From Planctomycetota bacterium (GTDB lineage Bacteria > Planctomycetota > Planctomycetia > Pirellulales > Pirellulaceae): a stretch of 64,000 nucleotides of DNA. The notes under the pieces were generated by a model. It did no database searches. It was not told the DNA's origin and saw only the letters and a list, made by a program, of their open reading frames with translations. The position numbers and the translations under genes are program-made. The stretch lies in the NCBI GenBank assembly GCA_963204915.1, contig CAUJHS010000038.1, forward strand, positions 1 to 64,000. The letters run 5' to 3'. This document shows, piece after piece, positions 9,527 through 18,777 of this stretch. Positions within the stretch are counted from its first letter, which is position 1. The number at the start of each line of letters is the position of its first letter.

Positions 9527-9910
9527 CTACTTCTCACGCCGTCGCAGATGCTTGTGACAATCGATGCAGCTCATGGTCATTTGCAAGTACGCAAGTGAAG
9601 CTCCGTCCATATTCTTCTCGTTCGCCAACCTCTCAAGCTCCGCGGTGGCGAAGCGGAAGTTTTTCAGGTGCATGCGGTACTGCTCCGATTCGACACCGAT
9701 CCACTGTTCCTCCGTGATTTGAGTGAGTGATCGTGCATTCGCAGCGATGCGTCCGAAGTCTTCGACGCACAAGCCTGCTAGCACCTCGCGTGAATGCTCA
9801 ATTTTGCTTTGCATGAGCGCGCGCGACGAGAGTTTAGGCTCGGCGCTTAGAACGCATGTGGCAGAAAGGAGAAACGCCGCGACGGATGCAGTAGATAGTA
9901 CGCGGTTCAT
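9527..9910 (-). CDS. small exported cytochrome c (c'/c556-like)
   Basis: 127 residues with a Sec signal peptide (hydrophobic residues 8-22, cleavage after about SAE) and a single haem-binding motif CIDCH at Cys115, Cys118 and His119, near the C-terminus. A C-terminal CxxCH after a helical region is the layout of the cytochrome c'/c556 four-helix bundle family. It probably carries electrons in the periplasm. The ATG is preceded by AGGA at nine bases. It is convergent with the Gfo/Idh gene, with only 45 bases between stops. It could accept electrons from the GMC dehydrogenase upstream; that link is inferred from proximity only. Confidence 0.8.
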   Translation of the reverse strand: MNRVLSTASVAAFLLSATCVLSAEPKLSSRALMQSKIEHSREVLAGLCVEDFGRIAANARSLTQITEEQWIGVESEQYRMHLKNFRFATAELERLANEKNMDGASLAYLQMTMSCIDCHKHLRRREK

Positions 9911-10249
9911 CGGTGTGTTCCTGAGGTTGGGGCGACTTCCTCCGATTCTTCGGTAAGGCTCAAGCGGCCCGTTTCATTCGACTGTTAGGTGTTCCTCGCG
10001 ACTTGCACTCTTGTGCGAATACGCACAATCGCGCGCCCGCGATTCCTCGGCAGCACGCTTTTTGCGCGACGGATATCAGATCGCCTTAGGTGGATTTCTC
10101 CCGAAGTGAGGTTAATTTCAGTACTTCGCCCATCGCGATACTCGGCCCGGTGTTTGCGTTGTTCCAGGAGAACAAGCGAGAGCATATGTCGCGCCGCAGA
10201 CGCTGTTTGAATGCGAAGACGCTGAAACTTGCCGTAAGGAATTGCACTC
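9911..10249. other. divergent intergenic region before ppsA
   Basis: No gene is supported. The region lies between the divergent cytochrome c and PEP synthase genes. It contains a perfect 7-bp inverted repeat AATCGCG/CGCGATT with a 4-base spacer at 10027-10044, about 205 bases before the ppsA start, which could be an operator or a leader hairpin. The ppsA Shine-Dalgarno AAGGA is at about 10236-10240. Confidence 0.4.
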
Positions 10250-12673
10250 ATGGCCGCCGTGGAAACCGCCCTGCGTTTTGTTCGCTGGTTCGACGATATC
10301 GGGATGGAAGACCTGCCGCTGGTAGGAGGCAAAAACGCATCATTAGGTGAAATGCACCGCCAGTTACGTCCCCAGGGAATCAACTTGGCCAATGGTTTTG
10401 CGATAACCGCTCAGGCGTATTGGCTGTTTTTGCGCGAGAACGGCCTGGATCGCAAGATTTCTGAGTTGTTACAGGGCCTCGACGCATCGAACGTCAAAGA
10501 ACTGCAGCAACGTGGTCGGCAAGTGCGACACGCCATGCTTGCGTCCACCTTGCCGCAAGAAACTGAACGAGAGATTGTGAAAGCGTACGACGAACTTACA
10601 CAGGGCGACCCAGACCGCATGGATGTGGCTGTGCGTAGTAGCGCGACTGCAGAAGACCTTCCCGATGCAAGTTTCGCCGGGCAACAAGAAACGTATCTCA
10701 ATGTGCAAGGGCGCGGCGCCATTCTCGAAACTTGCAAACGTTGTTACGCTTCGCTGTTCACCGACCGAGCCATTTCGTATCGAGTGGATAAAGGTTTTGA
10801 CCACCATAAAGTTGCGCTCTCAATTGGCGTGCAGCAAATGGTGCGTTCCGACTTGGGCTCATCGGGCGTGATGTTCTCGATTGATACCGAGACCGGATTT
10901 CGAAATGTTGTGCTAATCAATGCTGCGTATGGCCTGGGCGAAAATGTCGTGCAAGGAGCCGTAAATCCCGATGAATTTTACGTTTTCAAACCAACACTGC
11001 AGACGGGCCATCGCCCCATTCTTCAAAAGACCCTGGGCACAAAGGAGTTCAAATTAGTTTACGACTTGGGTGGTGGAAAAATGGTAAAAAACGTTCCCAC
11101 GCCACCCGACGAGCGCGCACGCTTCGCCATCACCGATGACGAAATCTTGACCCTGGCGCGCTGGGCCTGCCTGATCGAAGACCACTACAGTCAACGGCGC
11201 GGCGTTTACTCGCCCATGGATATGGAGTGGGCCAAAGACGGCCGTACGGGAGAACTTTTTATTCTTCAGGCGCGGCCCGAAACCGTGCAGTCGCAAAAGC
11301 AACCGGACTTCGTGGAACTCTACCAGTTGCAGAAACGAGCGACGCCTTTGGTCGCCGGTCGAAGCGTGGGAGAAAAAATCGCGGTTGGCCTGGTCCGAGT
11401 CATTAAAAGCGTTCACGAGTTGGCCCAGGTGCAACAAGATGAAGTCTTGGTGGCGGATAAAACGGATCCCGATTGGGAGCCCGCCATGAAAAGGGCCGCA
11501 GCGATTGTGACGAACCGAGGAGGGCGCACCTGCCATGCCGCCATCGTCAGTCGCGAGCTTGGCGTGCCAGCCATAGTTGGTGCGGCAAACGCCACGGAAG
11601 TCTTGATGACGGGGCGCCAAGTGACGATCTCTTGCGCAGAGGGGGAAACCGGATGGGTCTACGATGGCGCCCTTCCGTTCCAAGTCGAACGCGTCAATCT
11701 ACGCGAGCTGCCTCGTCCCAAAACCAAGGTCATGATGAACGTAGGCAACCCAGAGGAGGCGCTTCGGTTGTCGCTCATTCCTTGCGACGGCGTAGGCCTA
11801 GCGCGCGAGGAGTTTATTATTTCAACGTACATTCGCATTCATCCGATGGCGCTTGTTAATTATCAAAGCCTCGAAGATACCGCCGTGCGGGAAGCCATTG
11901 ACCGACTCACTGCGGGTTATCCCGACAAGCCGCACTTTTTTGTAGAGCGACTTGCCCATGGCGTGGGAATGATCGCCGCGGCGTTCTATCCTAAGGACGT
12001 CATTGTTCGATTGAGCGACTTCAAGACGAACGAGTATGCGAACCTCATAGGCGGCAAACCCTTTGAGCCGGTCGAAGAAAACCCCATGCTCGGTTTTCGT
12101 GGTGCATCGCGTTATTACGACGACCGTTATCGAGACGGTTTTGCGTTGGAATGTCGCGCCATGCGCAAGGTTCGCGACGAAATGGGGTTAACTAACCTCA
12201 AAATCATGGTCCCCTTCTGCCGAACGGTCGAAGAGGGGCGTCGTGTCTTGGCCGAGATGGAGTTGCATGGCCTCGCGCGTGGCCGCAACGGCTTGGAGAT
12301 TTACGTGATGTGTGAAATTCCCAGCAACGTCATCCTGGCCGAGGAGTTTGCCGAGATTTTCGATGGTTTCTCAATTGGTTCGAACGATCTGACGCAATTG
12401 ACGCTCGGCGTCGACCGCGATTCGGAAATTGTCGCCCCTGTGTTTGACGAGCGCAATGAAGCAGTCAAGAAGCTGATTGCGCACGCGATCTCTGTCGCCA
12501 AACGTAAGGGTCGAAAGATCGGCATTTGCGGTCAGGCGCCAAGCGACTATCCCGAGTTCGCAAGATTCTTGGTTGAGCGAGGAATTGACAGTATTTCACT
12601 CACTCCCGATGTCGTCCTCAAGACGACGCTGCACATTCATGAAGTGGAGAAGACACTTTTGCACACGCAATGA
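10250..12673 (+). CDS. ppsA: phosphoenolpyruvate synthase
   Basis: Makes phosphoenolpyruvate from pyruvate and ATP (AMP and phosphate released), the first step of gluconeogenesis from pyruvate. 807 residues, close to the family norm. Order: N-terminal ATP-binding domain (PLVGGKNASLGEM near 24, AVRSSATAEDLPDASFAGQQ near 126), swivelling phospho-histidine domain with GGRTCHAAIVSRELG (His429 is the phosphorylated residue), and C-terminal PEP/pyruvate barrel with FSIGSNDLTQLTLGVDRDS and GICGQAPSDYPE. The start has AAGGA at a good distance. It stands alone, with no PpsR-type regulator nearby. Pyruvate phosphate dikinase is unlikely, because the sequence follows PpsA throughout. Confidence 0.95.
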   Translation: MAAVETALRFVRWFDDIGMEDLPLVGGKNASLGEMHRQLRPQGINLANGFAITAQAYWLFLRENGLDRKISELLQGLDASNVKELQQRGRQVRHAMLASTLPQETEREIVKAYDELTQGDPDRMDVAVRSSATAEDLPDASFAGQQETYLNVQGRGAILETCKRCYASLFTDRAISYRVDKGFDHHKVALSIGVQQMVRSDLGSSGVMFSIDTETGFRNVVLINAAYGLGENVVQGAVNPDEFYVFKPTLQTGHRPILQKTLGTKEFKLVYDLGGGKMVKNVPTPPDERARFAITDDEILTLARWACLIEDHYSQRRGVYSPMDMEWAKDGRTGELFILQARPETVQSQKQPDFVELYQLQKRATPLVAGRSVGEKIAVGLVRVIKSVHELAQVQQDEVLVADKTDPDWEPAMKRAAAIVTNRGGRTCHAAIVSRELGVPAIVGAANATEVLMTGRQVTISCAEGETGWVYDGALPFQVERVNLRELPRPKTKVMMNVGNPEEALRLSLIPCDGVGLAREEFIISTYIRIHPMALVNYQSLEDTAVREAIDRLTAGYPDKPHFFVERLAHGVGMIAAAFYPKDVIVRLSDFKTNEYANLIGGKPFEPVEENPMLGFRGASRYYDDRYRDGFALECRAMRKVRDEMGLTNLKIMVPFCRTVEEGRRVLAEMELHGLARGRNGLEIYVMCEIPSNVILAEEFAEIFDGFSIGSNDLTQLTLGVDRDSEIVAPVFDERNEAVKKLIAHAISVAKRKGRKIGICGQAPSDYPEFARFLVERGIDSISLTPDVVLKTTLHIHEVEKTLLHTQ

Positions 12674-12826
12674 ACCCGACGTGATGCAACGGGAAAGATC
12701 AACGTTAGGCGCCGCTTCATGGCTTGGGTTCGTGCAAAACACGTGGCGGCCGGGCCTCGGATTTCAAAGGGCAAAGCGGGGTGTACAATAAAACCCAACC
12801 TGCGCCTCATCATTAGACCGGACGCC

Positions 12827-13735
12827 ATGAACGCTTCTGAATCCTCCCCGCCCTATGTGAACCGCCGCGCCTTCATCTATAGCGGTTCTTTGTTTCTGAT
12901 GACCGCGTGTTATGACCCGCGCCATACGGTATGGGCGAACGCCAGGGAACCATCTTCGCCCTCGGTCGTTCGACTGGCCATGATGACCGATCTTCATTAT
13001 GCCGACAAACCTCCCGCTGGGTCGCGGCATTATCGAGAAACGCTTGATAAGTTGTCTGAGGCGGCGGTGCACTTTCAACGCGACAAGCCCGACTTCGTGG
13101 TTGAACTTGGCGACCTTGTGGATGCCGCGGACTCAGTTGACGCCGAACGCGGATACTTGAAACGGGTCAATCGCGCGTTCGCCGCTATTCCGGGTAAGAA
13201 GCACTATGTTCTTGGCAACCACTGTGTGGATACGCTGTACAAGCAGGAGTTTTTGGAGGAGGTTGGCCAGGCGGAATCGTACTATTCTTTCGACGAACGG
13301 GAGTTTCACTTTATCGTGCTTGACTCCTGCTTCCGGAACGACGGAGCGCCTTACGGACGCAAGAACTCTCGCTGGGATGACGCGAACATCCCTGCAACCG
13401 AACAAGAATGGCTTAACGCCGACTTGGAACAAACGCAAAAGCCCGTGATTGTGCTGGCGCATCAGCGTTTGGACGTCAACAACAACTTCGGTGTAAGGAA
13501 CGCCGTCGACGTGAGAAAGATCTTGGAGGACTCCGGGAAAGTGCTGGCGGTGTTCCAGGGCCATAGCCACAAAAATGATTATCGCGCGATCGCGGGAATT
13601 CACTATTGCGCGCTCGCTGCGATGGTGGAAGGCTCGGGACCGGAAAACAATAGTTATTCGATGGTGCAAATTTTTGGGGACTGCACCATCCAAGTATCGG
13701 GTTTTCGAAGGCAAAGCAACTACCGGTGGACGTGA
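12827..13735 (+). CDS. exported metallophosphoesterase (calcineurin-like)
   Basis: 302 residues. The longest frame begins at 12719, but ATG 12827 gives a clean signal: NRRAFIYSGSLFLMTACYD combines a twin-arginine pair with a lipobox-like LMTAC, so the protein may be a Tat-exported lipoprotein. Metal-binding motifs of the fold follow in order: MTDLHYAD, ELGDLVDA, VLGNHCVD (GNH), VLAHQRLD and VFQGHSHKND (GHxH). The family hydrolyses phosphomono- or diesters with a two-metal centre; the substrate cannot be read from sequence. It lies between ppsA and a di-haem peroxidase without clear operon links. Confidence 0.87.
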   Translation: MNASESSPPYVNRRAFIYSGSLFLMTACYDPRHTVWANAREPSSPSVVRLAMMTDLHYADKPPAGSRHYRETLDKLSEAAVHFQRDKPDFVVELGDLVDAADSVDAERGYLKRVNRAFAAIPGKKHYVLGNHCVDTLYKQEFLEEVGQAESYYSFDEREFHFIVLDSCFRNDGAPYGRKNSRWDDANIPATEQEWLNADLEQTQKPVIVLAHQRLDVNNNFGVRNAVDVRKILEDSGKVLAVFQGHSHKNDYRAIAGIHYCALAAMVEGSGPENNSYSMVQIFGDCTIQVSGFRRQSNYRWT

Positions 13736-13835
13736 ACCGTGTGTCGATTATCTGACATTGCCCGATGTCGGCGTTCGGCAATGATCGCTCGCGCCTTCAC
13801 GAACCGTCCTTGCGTCCCGCTCACGGCGGCAGACA

Positions 13836-14933
13836 ATGAAAGCATTCGAGCAAGATACTAACGGTGAATCTCCCACGTGGAGATCTAACAGACGGTCTCG
13901 ACATCGCTTGCCTCATGCAATTTCGCGTCGCCTTGCGATCACACTTGCTATGGTTTTTATGGCGCAGTTGGCCCTGTCCTCCCGAGACGCGGCGCGCGCC
14001 GAGCCGCGGAACAAAAAGTTCGTCCCCTTACCTCAAGTTGTCCCGGTTCGCGACGATCGAACGACCACGCCAGAAACGGTCTCGCTTGGCAAGCAACTGT
14101 TCTTTGATCCACGGCTTTCCGGCGACAACGCCATGAGCTGCGCGTCATGTCATCTTCCTGAGAAAGCCTGGACCGACGGCTTACCCCAAGGCAAAGGGAA
14201 CGGCGGTCGGGAACTTCGCCGTAACACGCCTACGTTGCTGAATGTAGGGTTCTTGAGTCGGCTATTCTGGGACGGGCGGGCCGCGAATCTTGAGGAGCAG
14301 GCGCTTGTGCCAATTCAATCTTGCGATGAGATGAACCAAAACCTGGATGAACTTGAACAAGAGTTGAATGCCGTCCCAGGTTACGCCGCACAATTCAAAA
14401 CGGTATTCGGCTCCGAGGCGACACAGGCGGGAATCGCTCAAGCGCTTGCTGCCTTTCAGCGGTCCCTTATCACGGAGCCGGCCCCATTTGACCGCTACCT
14501 CGCCGGAGAGAAAGACGCGTTGTCCTATTCGGCCCAACGCGGCTTTGAACTCTTTAAGGGCGAAGCCGACTGCGCGCGTTGCCACCATGGACCGCTCCTG
14601 AGTGACGAACGATTCTATCGTTTGGGAGCATCGTTTGGCGATGCTGGCCTGGCTGCTGTGTCAGGGAATCATGACGATAAAGGCAAATTCCGCACGCCGT
14701 CCTTGCGCAACATTGCGCAAACCGGTCCTTATATGCACGATGGTTCGTTGGCGACACTGACCGATGTGGTTACGTTTTATTATCGCGGCGTGCCGACCAG
14801 CACGCCCGACGAATTGCCTTTGGACGTGCAACCCTTGTACGGACAAAGTTTCTCCGAAATCTCGGACCTGGTGAGTTTTCTCGAAACGCTCTCCGGAAAG
14901 GCTCCTGAGATCACGCCGCCAGACCTGCCCTAG
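13836..14933 (+). CDS. di-haem cytochrome c peroxidase family protein (MauG/CcpA-like)
   Basis: 365 residues with two c-type haem sites: CASCH (Cys102, Cys105, His106) and CARCH (Cys246, Cys249, His250). This is the two-domain layout of bacterial di-haem cytochrome c peroxidases and MauG relatives, which reduce peroxide or modify substrates in the periplasm. Typical segments are RNTPTLLNVGF, FWDGRAANLEEQ and FRTPSLRNIAQTGPYMHDG. The N-terminus is long: residues 31-56 form the signal peptide, so the true start may be a later codon. The stop overlaps the ribosome binding region of the permease that follows, so the two may be co-transcribed. Confidence 0.88.
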   Translation: MKAFEQDTNGESPTWRSNRRSRHRLPHAISRRLAITLAMVFMAQLALSSRDAARAEPRNKKFVPLPQVVPVRDDRTTTPETVSLGKQLFFDPRLSGDNAMSCASCHLPEKAWTDGLPQGKGNGGRELRRNTPTLLNVGFLSRLFWDGRAANLEEQALVPIQSCDEMNQNLDELEQELNAVPGYAAQFKTVFGSEATQAGIAQALAAFQRSLITEPAPFDRYLAGEKDALSYSAQRGFELFKGEADCARCHHGPLLSDERFYRLGASFGDAGLAAVSGNHDDKGKFRTPSLRNIAQTGPYMHDGSLATLTDVVTFYYRGVPTSTPDELPLDVQPLYGQSFSEISDLVSFLETLSGKAPEITPPDLP

Positions 14934-14939
14934 GATTTC

Positions 14940-16286
14940 TTGTTGTCACCGCGCGAAGTCGATCAATCGAGCAGTTTACGCGAGCATCGGTCGTCGGTGT
15001 TGTCGCGGCAGGTCGGCGTTCTGGGCGCCACCATGATGGGGCTCGGCTCGATCTTGGGAACCGGTGTGTTTGTCAGTATCGGAGTCGCCGCAGGAGACGC
15101 CGGTCCCTCGGTAGTTCTTGCTATCGTTGTCGCTGCCGCGGTCGCTGCATGCAACGGGCTAAGCAGTGCGCAGCTTGCCGCCAGTCATCCCGTGAGCGGT
15201 GGAACGTACGAATATGGATACCGATGGCTCCATCCCGCGTTGGGCTTTACCGCCGGATGGATGTTCCTGTGCGCGAAGACCGCCTCGGCGGCGACGGCGG
15301 CCTTGGGCGTTTCGGGCTATATTCTTCACGTGCTGGCGCCGAATGAATCGAATTGGCTTGTTCCCTTGGCTCTGGCGATCGTGTCGGCGTTCGTAGTGAT
15401 TGTGTTGAGCGGGATTCGACGCTCAAGTAACTCAAATGTCGCCATGGTTACCGTCACCTTGCTTTCGTTGACGGCCTTTGTGCTGGCCGGCTTGCCTACC
15501 GCGTTGGCTGCCGGAGGAGCCAATCTGACGCCATTCTTTCTTTCGCCGTCTCTGAACGCCTCGCCGGTAACCGGGTTTCTCCGAGCATGCGCGCTGATGT
15601 TTGTCGCCTATACGGGCTATGGAAGAATCGCCACATTGGCGGAAGAAGTGCATCACCCGCGTCGAACGATTCCTCTCGCCATCATCCTTACGTTGCTCAT
15701 TTCCATGGCGGTTTACCTTGCGGTAGGACTGGTCGCGGTGGCTGCGGTGGGATCACAAGGGTTTCCTACCGCGGGGCTTCAGCAAGCGGCGCCGTTGGAG
15801 GTCGTGGCGCGTCAGTTCGACGTGCGCGGCGTTGCCCTCTTGGTGGCCTTGGGAGCCATTACGGCTATGTTCGGCGTACTCCTGAATCTGATTTTGGGAT
15901 TGTCGCGCGTTGTCCTTGCGATGGGTCGCCGACGCGACCTACCTGCGTTGTTCGCCCGTGTCGACGAAGCGCACGCAACTCCGGTTCCGGCGGTGTTAAT
16001 CGTAGGGGCGCTTATCGCAGGACTGGTGTTGGTAGGCGATGTAAGAACCACCTGGTCGTTCAGCGCTTTTACCGTGCTAATCTACTACGCAATCACGAAT
16101 CTGGCCGCAATTCGCCTGACCGACGACGAGCGGCTTTACCCCCGCGCGATCCCCTTCGCAGGATTGTTGGCCTGCCTGTTTCTCGCGTTCTGGGTTGAAA
16201 CGCAGGTTTGGTTATTCGGGCTTGCGCTCCTCGTCTTTGGGCTCGTTTGGTTCTCCGTGGCGCACAGGCGTAAACCGAAACCATGA
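14940..16286 (+). CDS. APC-superfamily amino-acid permease
   Basis: 448 residues, mostly hydrophobic, with about 12 predicted membrane helices. The first helix carries the family pattern GATMMGLGSILGTGVF, where the unwound GSxxGTG region binds the amino-acid backbone; later come the YTGYGRIATLAEE and PRRTIP segments typical of APC transporters. The start is a TTG at 14940 (a second TTG follows): no ATG lies before helix 1, and AGGA at 14932-14935 overlaps the stop of the peroxidase gene, which suggests translational coupling. Substrate unknown. Confidence 0.85.
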   Translation: MLSPREVDQSSSLREHRSSVLSRQVGVLGATMMGLGSILGTGVFVSIGVAAGDAGPSVVLAIVVAAAVAACNGLSSAQLAASHPVSGGTYEYGYRWLHPALGFTAGWMFLCAKTASAATAALGVSGYILHVLAPNESNWLVPLALAIVSAFVVIVLSGIRRSSNSNVAMVTVTLLSLTAFVLAGLPTALAAGGANLTPFFLSPSLNASPVTGFLRACALMFVAYTGYGRIATLAEEVHHPRRTIPLAIILTLLISMAVYLAVGLVAVAAVGSQGFPTAGLQQAAPLEVVARQFDVRGVALLVALGAITAMFGVLLNLILGLSRVVLAMGRRRDLPALFARVDEAHATPVPAVLIVGALIAGLVLVGDVRTTWSFSAFTVLIYYAITNLAAIRLTDDERLYPRAIPFAGLLACLFLAFWVETQVWLFGLALLVFGLVWFSVAHRRKPKP

Positions 16287-16311
16287 TCGTGTCATCACGG
16301 TTGCGAATCGA

Positions 16312-17253
16312 TCAATCAATTGCATCGGCCATGGCGTGTCGCATCGCTTCTTTGACATCCATGGGGCGAATTGCGAAAACGTCCAGCGCTTTCGAGTCGC
16401 GAACCACGGTGGGGTTCTTCAAGCCTTCAATCAAATGTCGCCCGACCTCGAAGCTGGCCGGCGTTACGAGCGCAAGCCACAGTCCTGACAGGTACGGCGT
16501 TAAAACGGGTACGAAGATCAACGAGCGGCGCAAACCTTTTTGCCGCGCATATTCGCGAATCAAGTCACTGTAAGTGACAACCTCGGCGCCGCCGATTTCA
16601 AAGATTTGATTGTCCCCAGGAGGCAACACTCGCGCCGCTAACAGGTACGCCAATACATCATCCACTGCGATGGGCTGAGTGGGAGTCTTTAACCACAGCG
16701 GGCATAACATGACAGGAAGCCGATCCGTCAGCGACTTGAGCAGCTGATAAGACAAGCTTCCCGCACCGACGACCATTCCCGCTCGAAACTCGATGGTCTC
16801 GATACCGGACTCTCGCAATATGTGTCCCACTTCATGCCGGCTGCGCAAATGCGGCGACAGTTTAGGGTCCGCATCATCGCCGAGCCCTCCGAGGTAAATG
16901 ATCCGTTGGACCCCATTCTTCTGCGCCGCCTGGGCAAAGTTGCGGGCCGCCTGGCGGTCTTCATGCTCAAAATCCTTTGAGCCCGACATTAAGTGAACCA
17001 GGTAATACGCCGTATGAACGCCCTGCAACGCCTTTTCCAACGAGGGAAAGTCCAGCACGTCGCCTTGCGCCAATTCGGTTGATTGCGCCGCGCGATCACG
17101 AAGTTTATCAGGATTTCGGACCAGACAACGGACGCGCACGGGTTCGTGTTCGAGTCGCGGCAGTAACCGGCCGCCAACATAGCCCGAGGCGCCCGTGAGC
17201 AAGACAAGCGGTTGAAACGGCGCATCGCGATTTGACGAGGACGACAAAGACAT
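16312..17253 (-). CDS. NAD(P)-binding atypical short-chain dehydrogenase (NmrA/NDUFA9-like)
   Basis: 313 residues. The N-terminus is a Rossmann nucleotide-binding motif VLLTGASGYVGGRLL, followed by VRCLVRNPDK, the pattern of atypical SDRs such as NmrA and the NDUFA9-like proteins. The motif YLVHLM lies near residue 85 and IIYLGGLGD near 118. The catalytic tyrosine/lysine pair of classical SDRs is not obvious, so it may bind cofactor without classic catalysis. It is divergent from a DUF1990 gene, 135 bases apart, so the two may share a regulatory region. Substrate unknown. Confidence 0.8.
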   Translation of the reverse strand: MSLSSSSNRDAPFQPLVLLTGASGYVGGRLLPRLEHEPVRVRCLVRNPDKLRDRAAQSTELAQGDVLDFPSLEKALQGVHTAYYLVHLMSGSKDFEHEDRQAARNFAQAAQKNGVQRIIYLGGLGDDADPKLSPHLRSRHEVGHILRESGIETIEFRAGMVVGAGSLSYQLLKSLTDRLPVMLCPLWLKTPTQPIAVDDVLAYLLAARVLPPGDNQIFEIGGAEVVTYSDLIREYARQKGLRRSLIFVPVLTPYLSGLWLALVTPASFEVGRHLIEGLKNPTVVRDSKALDVFAIRPMDVKEAMRHAMADAID

Positions 17254-17388
17254 CTTGGATGATCCGGCCCCTGGTTGGGATAGCGCTTGTTTTGCGGTTA
17301 TGATTCGGGAAGAACATTTTACTGCATACCGATTCCCGCTTGCGACGCCGGGGTCTTGGAACGCGCTGAAGTCGCAAACGAGTGGAAC

Positions 17389-17967
17389 ATGTTGTCGCTG
17401 CGAAGACCTTCAACAGACGTCATCGAACAATTTCTTCAAGGGCAAATCGCTTCGCAATTCAGTTACGAAGCGATAGGAGCAACCGCACAAACACCGCCGC
17501 CAGGTTTTGACGTTGATCACACCCGAATCCGGTTGGGCGAAGGCGAAAAAACGTTCCATGCGTCGAAAGCGCTGTTGCGAGAATGGCGTCAATTCCGTTT
17601 GGGGTGGGTCAACGCCTGGCCCACGAATACGCCTCTGCGGCCTGGCGAGGTTGTTGCGGTTCTAGGTTACGCTCTTGGTCTGTGGTGGCTCAACGCATGT
17701 CGCATCGTCTATGTGGTTGACGACCACGGTCCGATCGACAAATTCGGTTTCGCTTATGGCACATTGCCGGGACATGTAGAAAGCGGCGAAGAACGGTTCC
17801 TGATCGAATGGGATCACTCGGATGACAGCGTGTGGTACGACATCCTTGCTTTTTCCAGGCCCAACCACGTTTTGGCGAAAATCGGCTATCCCATCGTGCG
17901 ACGCAAGCAAAAGCGTTTTGGCCGAGAGTCGGCTGCGTCTCTCAAAAAAATGGCGATGCCAACTTGA
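17389..17967 (+). CDS. DUF1990 (UPF0548) family protein
   Basis: 192 residues. The whole length matches the DUF1990 pattern: FSYEAIGATAQTPPPGFDVD, then LGEGEKTFHASKALLREW, RQFRLGWVNAW, ARG-like ACRIVYVVDD, and the conserved FGFAYGTLPGHVESGEERF and DSVWYDILAFSRP. The function of the family is not established. The ORF opens at 17287, but ATG 17389 puts the conserved region at the expected distance. It is divergent from the NAD(P)-epimerase-like gene. Confidence 0.8.
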   Translation: MLSLRRPSTDVIEQFLQGQIASQFSYEAIGATAQTPPPGFDVDHTRIRLGEGEKTFHASKALLREWRQFRLGWVNAWPTNTPLRPGEVVAVLGYALGLWWLNACRIVYVVDDHGPIDKFGFAYGTLPGHVESGEERFLIEWDHSDDSVWYDILAFSRPNHVLAKIGYPIVRRKQKRFGRESAASLKKMAMPT

Positions 17968-18029
17968 GACCGCCCTGTCATGGGTCATAATCGAAGCTCA
18001 TCCAGGTTCCTCACACTTAGGAGATTGTA

Positions 18030-18761
18030 ATGGTTCGCTCTATGGCTCTTGCCGTGTTGGCGTTACTCGCTTTGGGCGCCGACGAGTCGCAGCAGGCGCC
18101 TGCGGAATCCGGCGAAATGCGAAGTCTGTTTAACGGAAAAGACTTGTCCGGTTGGGACGGCGACCCCAAACTTTGGTCGGTCAAAGACGGCGTAATTCAC
18201 GGCGAGACCACCGAACAAAATCCTGCCCAAGGCAATACGTTTCTGATTTGGAAAGACGGGACGGTGAAAGATTTCGAATTACGGCTATCGTTCCGTTGCA
18301 GCGCAACGAACAATTCCGGAATTCAATATCGTTCCAAACATATCACCGAAGGCAACCCGCGCAACGCGTGGGTGGTTCGCGGATACCAGCACGAAGTTCG
18401 TAATGAAGAAACCTTGCCGAACGTCGCGGGCTTCATTTACGACGAAGGAGGGCGCCGCGGTCGTATCTGTCTCGTGGGTGAAAAGGCGGTGTGGGGCGAC
18501 GACGGCAAAAAGTCCGTTCAAGAAACGTTGATCGACGCCGCTGCCTTTAAGGAGCTGTTCCATCTGGATGACTGGAACGACGTGGTGATTATCGCAGAAG
18601 GCAATCGGATTCGGCACTATTTGAACAATCGCCTGATTCTCGACTTCACTGACAACGACCCGCAGTTGGCGCTGCGCGAAGGTGTTCTGGCCTTACAACT
18701 TCACGCCGGGCGACCCATGTGGGCGGAATTCAAGAATATTCGCCTCCGTGAAATTAAATAG
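18030..18761 (+). CDS. DUF1080 (3-keto-disaccharide hydrolase family) exported protein
   Basis: 243 residues with a Sec signal peptide (residues 1-18). The mature protein begins with SLFNGKDLSGWDGDPKLWSV and VIHGETTEQNP, the diagnostic start of the DUF1080 beta-jelly-roll fold; NNSGIQYRS and RHYLNNRLILDF follow in the expected places, ending with MWAEFKNIRLREI. Members characterised in other bacteria cleave 3-keto-glycosides made by sugar dehydrogenases, and planctomycetes carry very many paralogues. AGGAG lies six bases before the ATG. The substrate is not readable here. Confidence 0.88.
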   Translation: MVRSMALAVLALLALGADESQQAPAESGEMRSLFNGKDLSGWDGDPKLWSVKDGVIHGETTEQNPAQGNTFLIWKDGTVKDFELRLSFRCSATNNSGIQYRSKHITEGNPRNAWVVRGYQHEVRNEETLPNVAGFIYDEGGRRGRICLVGEKAVWGDDGKKSVQETLIDAAAFKELFHLDDWNDVVIIAEGNRIRHYLNNRLILDFTDNDPQLALREGVLALQLHAGRPMWAEFKNIRLREIK

Positions 18762-18777
18762 AACAGCGCGTCGCACC

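Noticed and set aside
12719-12826. Longer start of the metallophosphoesterase
   Set aside because: The extra 36 residues are not signal-like; ATG 12827 gives a clean Tat/lipoprotein signal.
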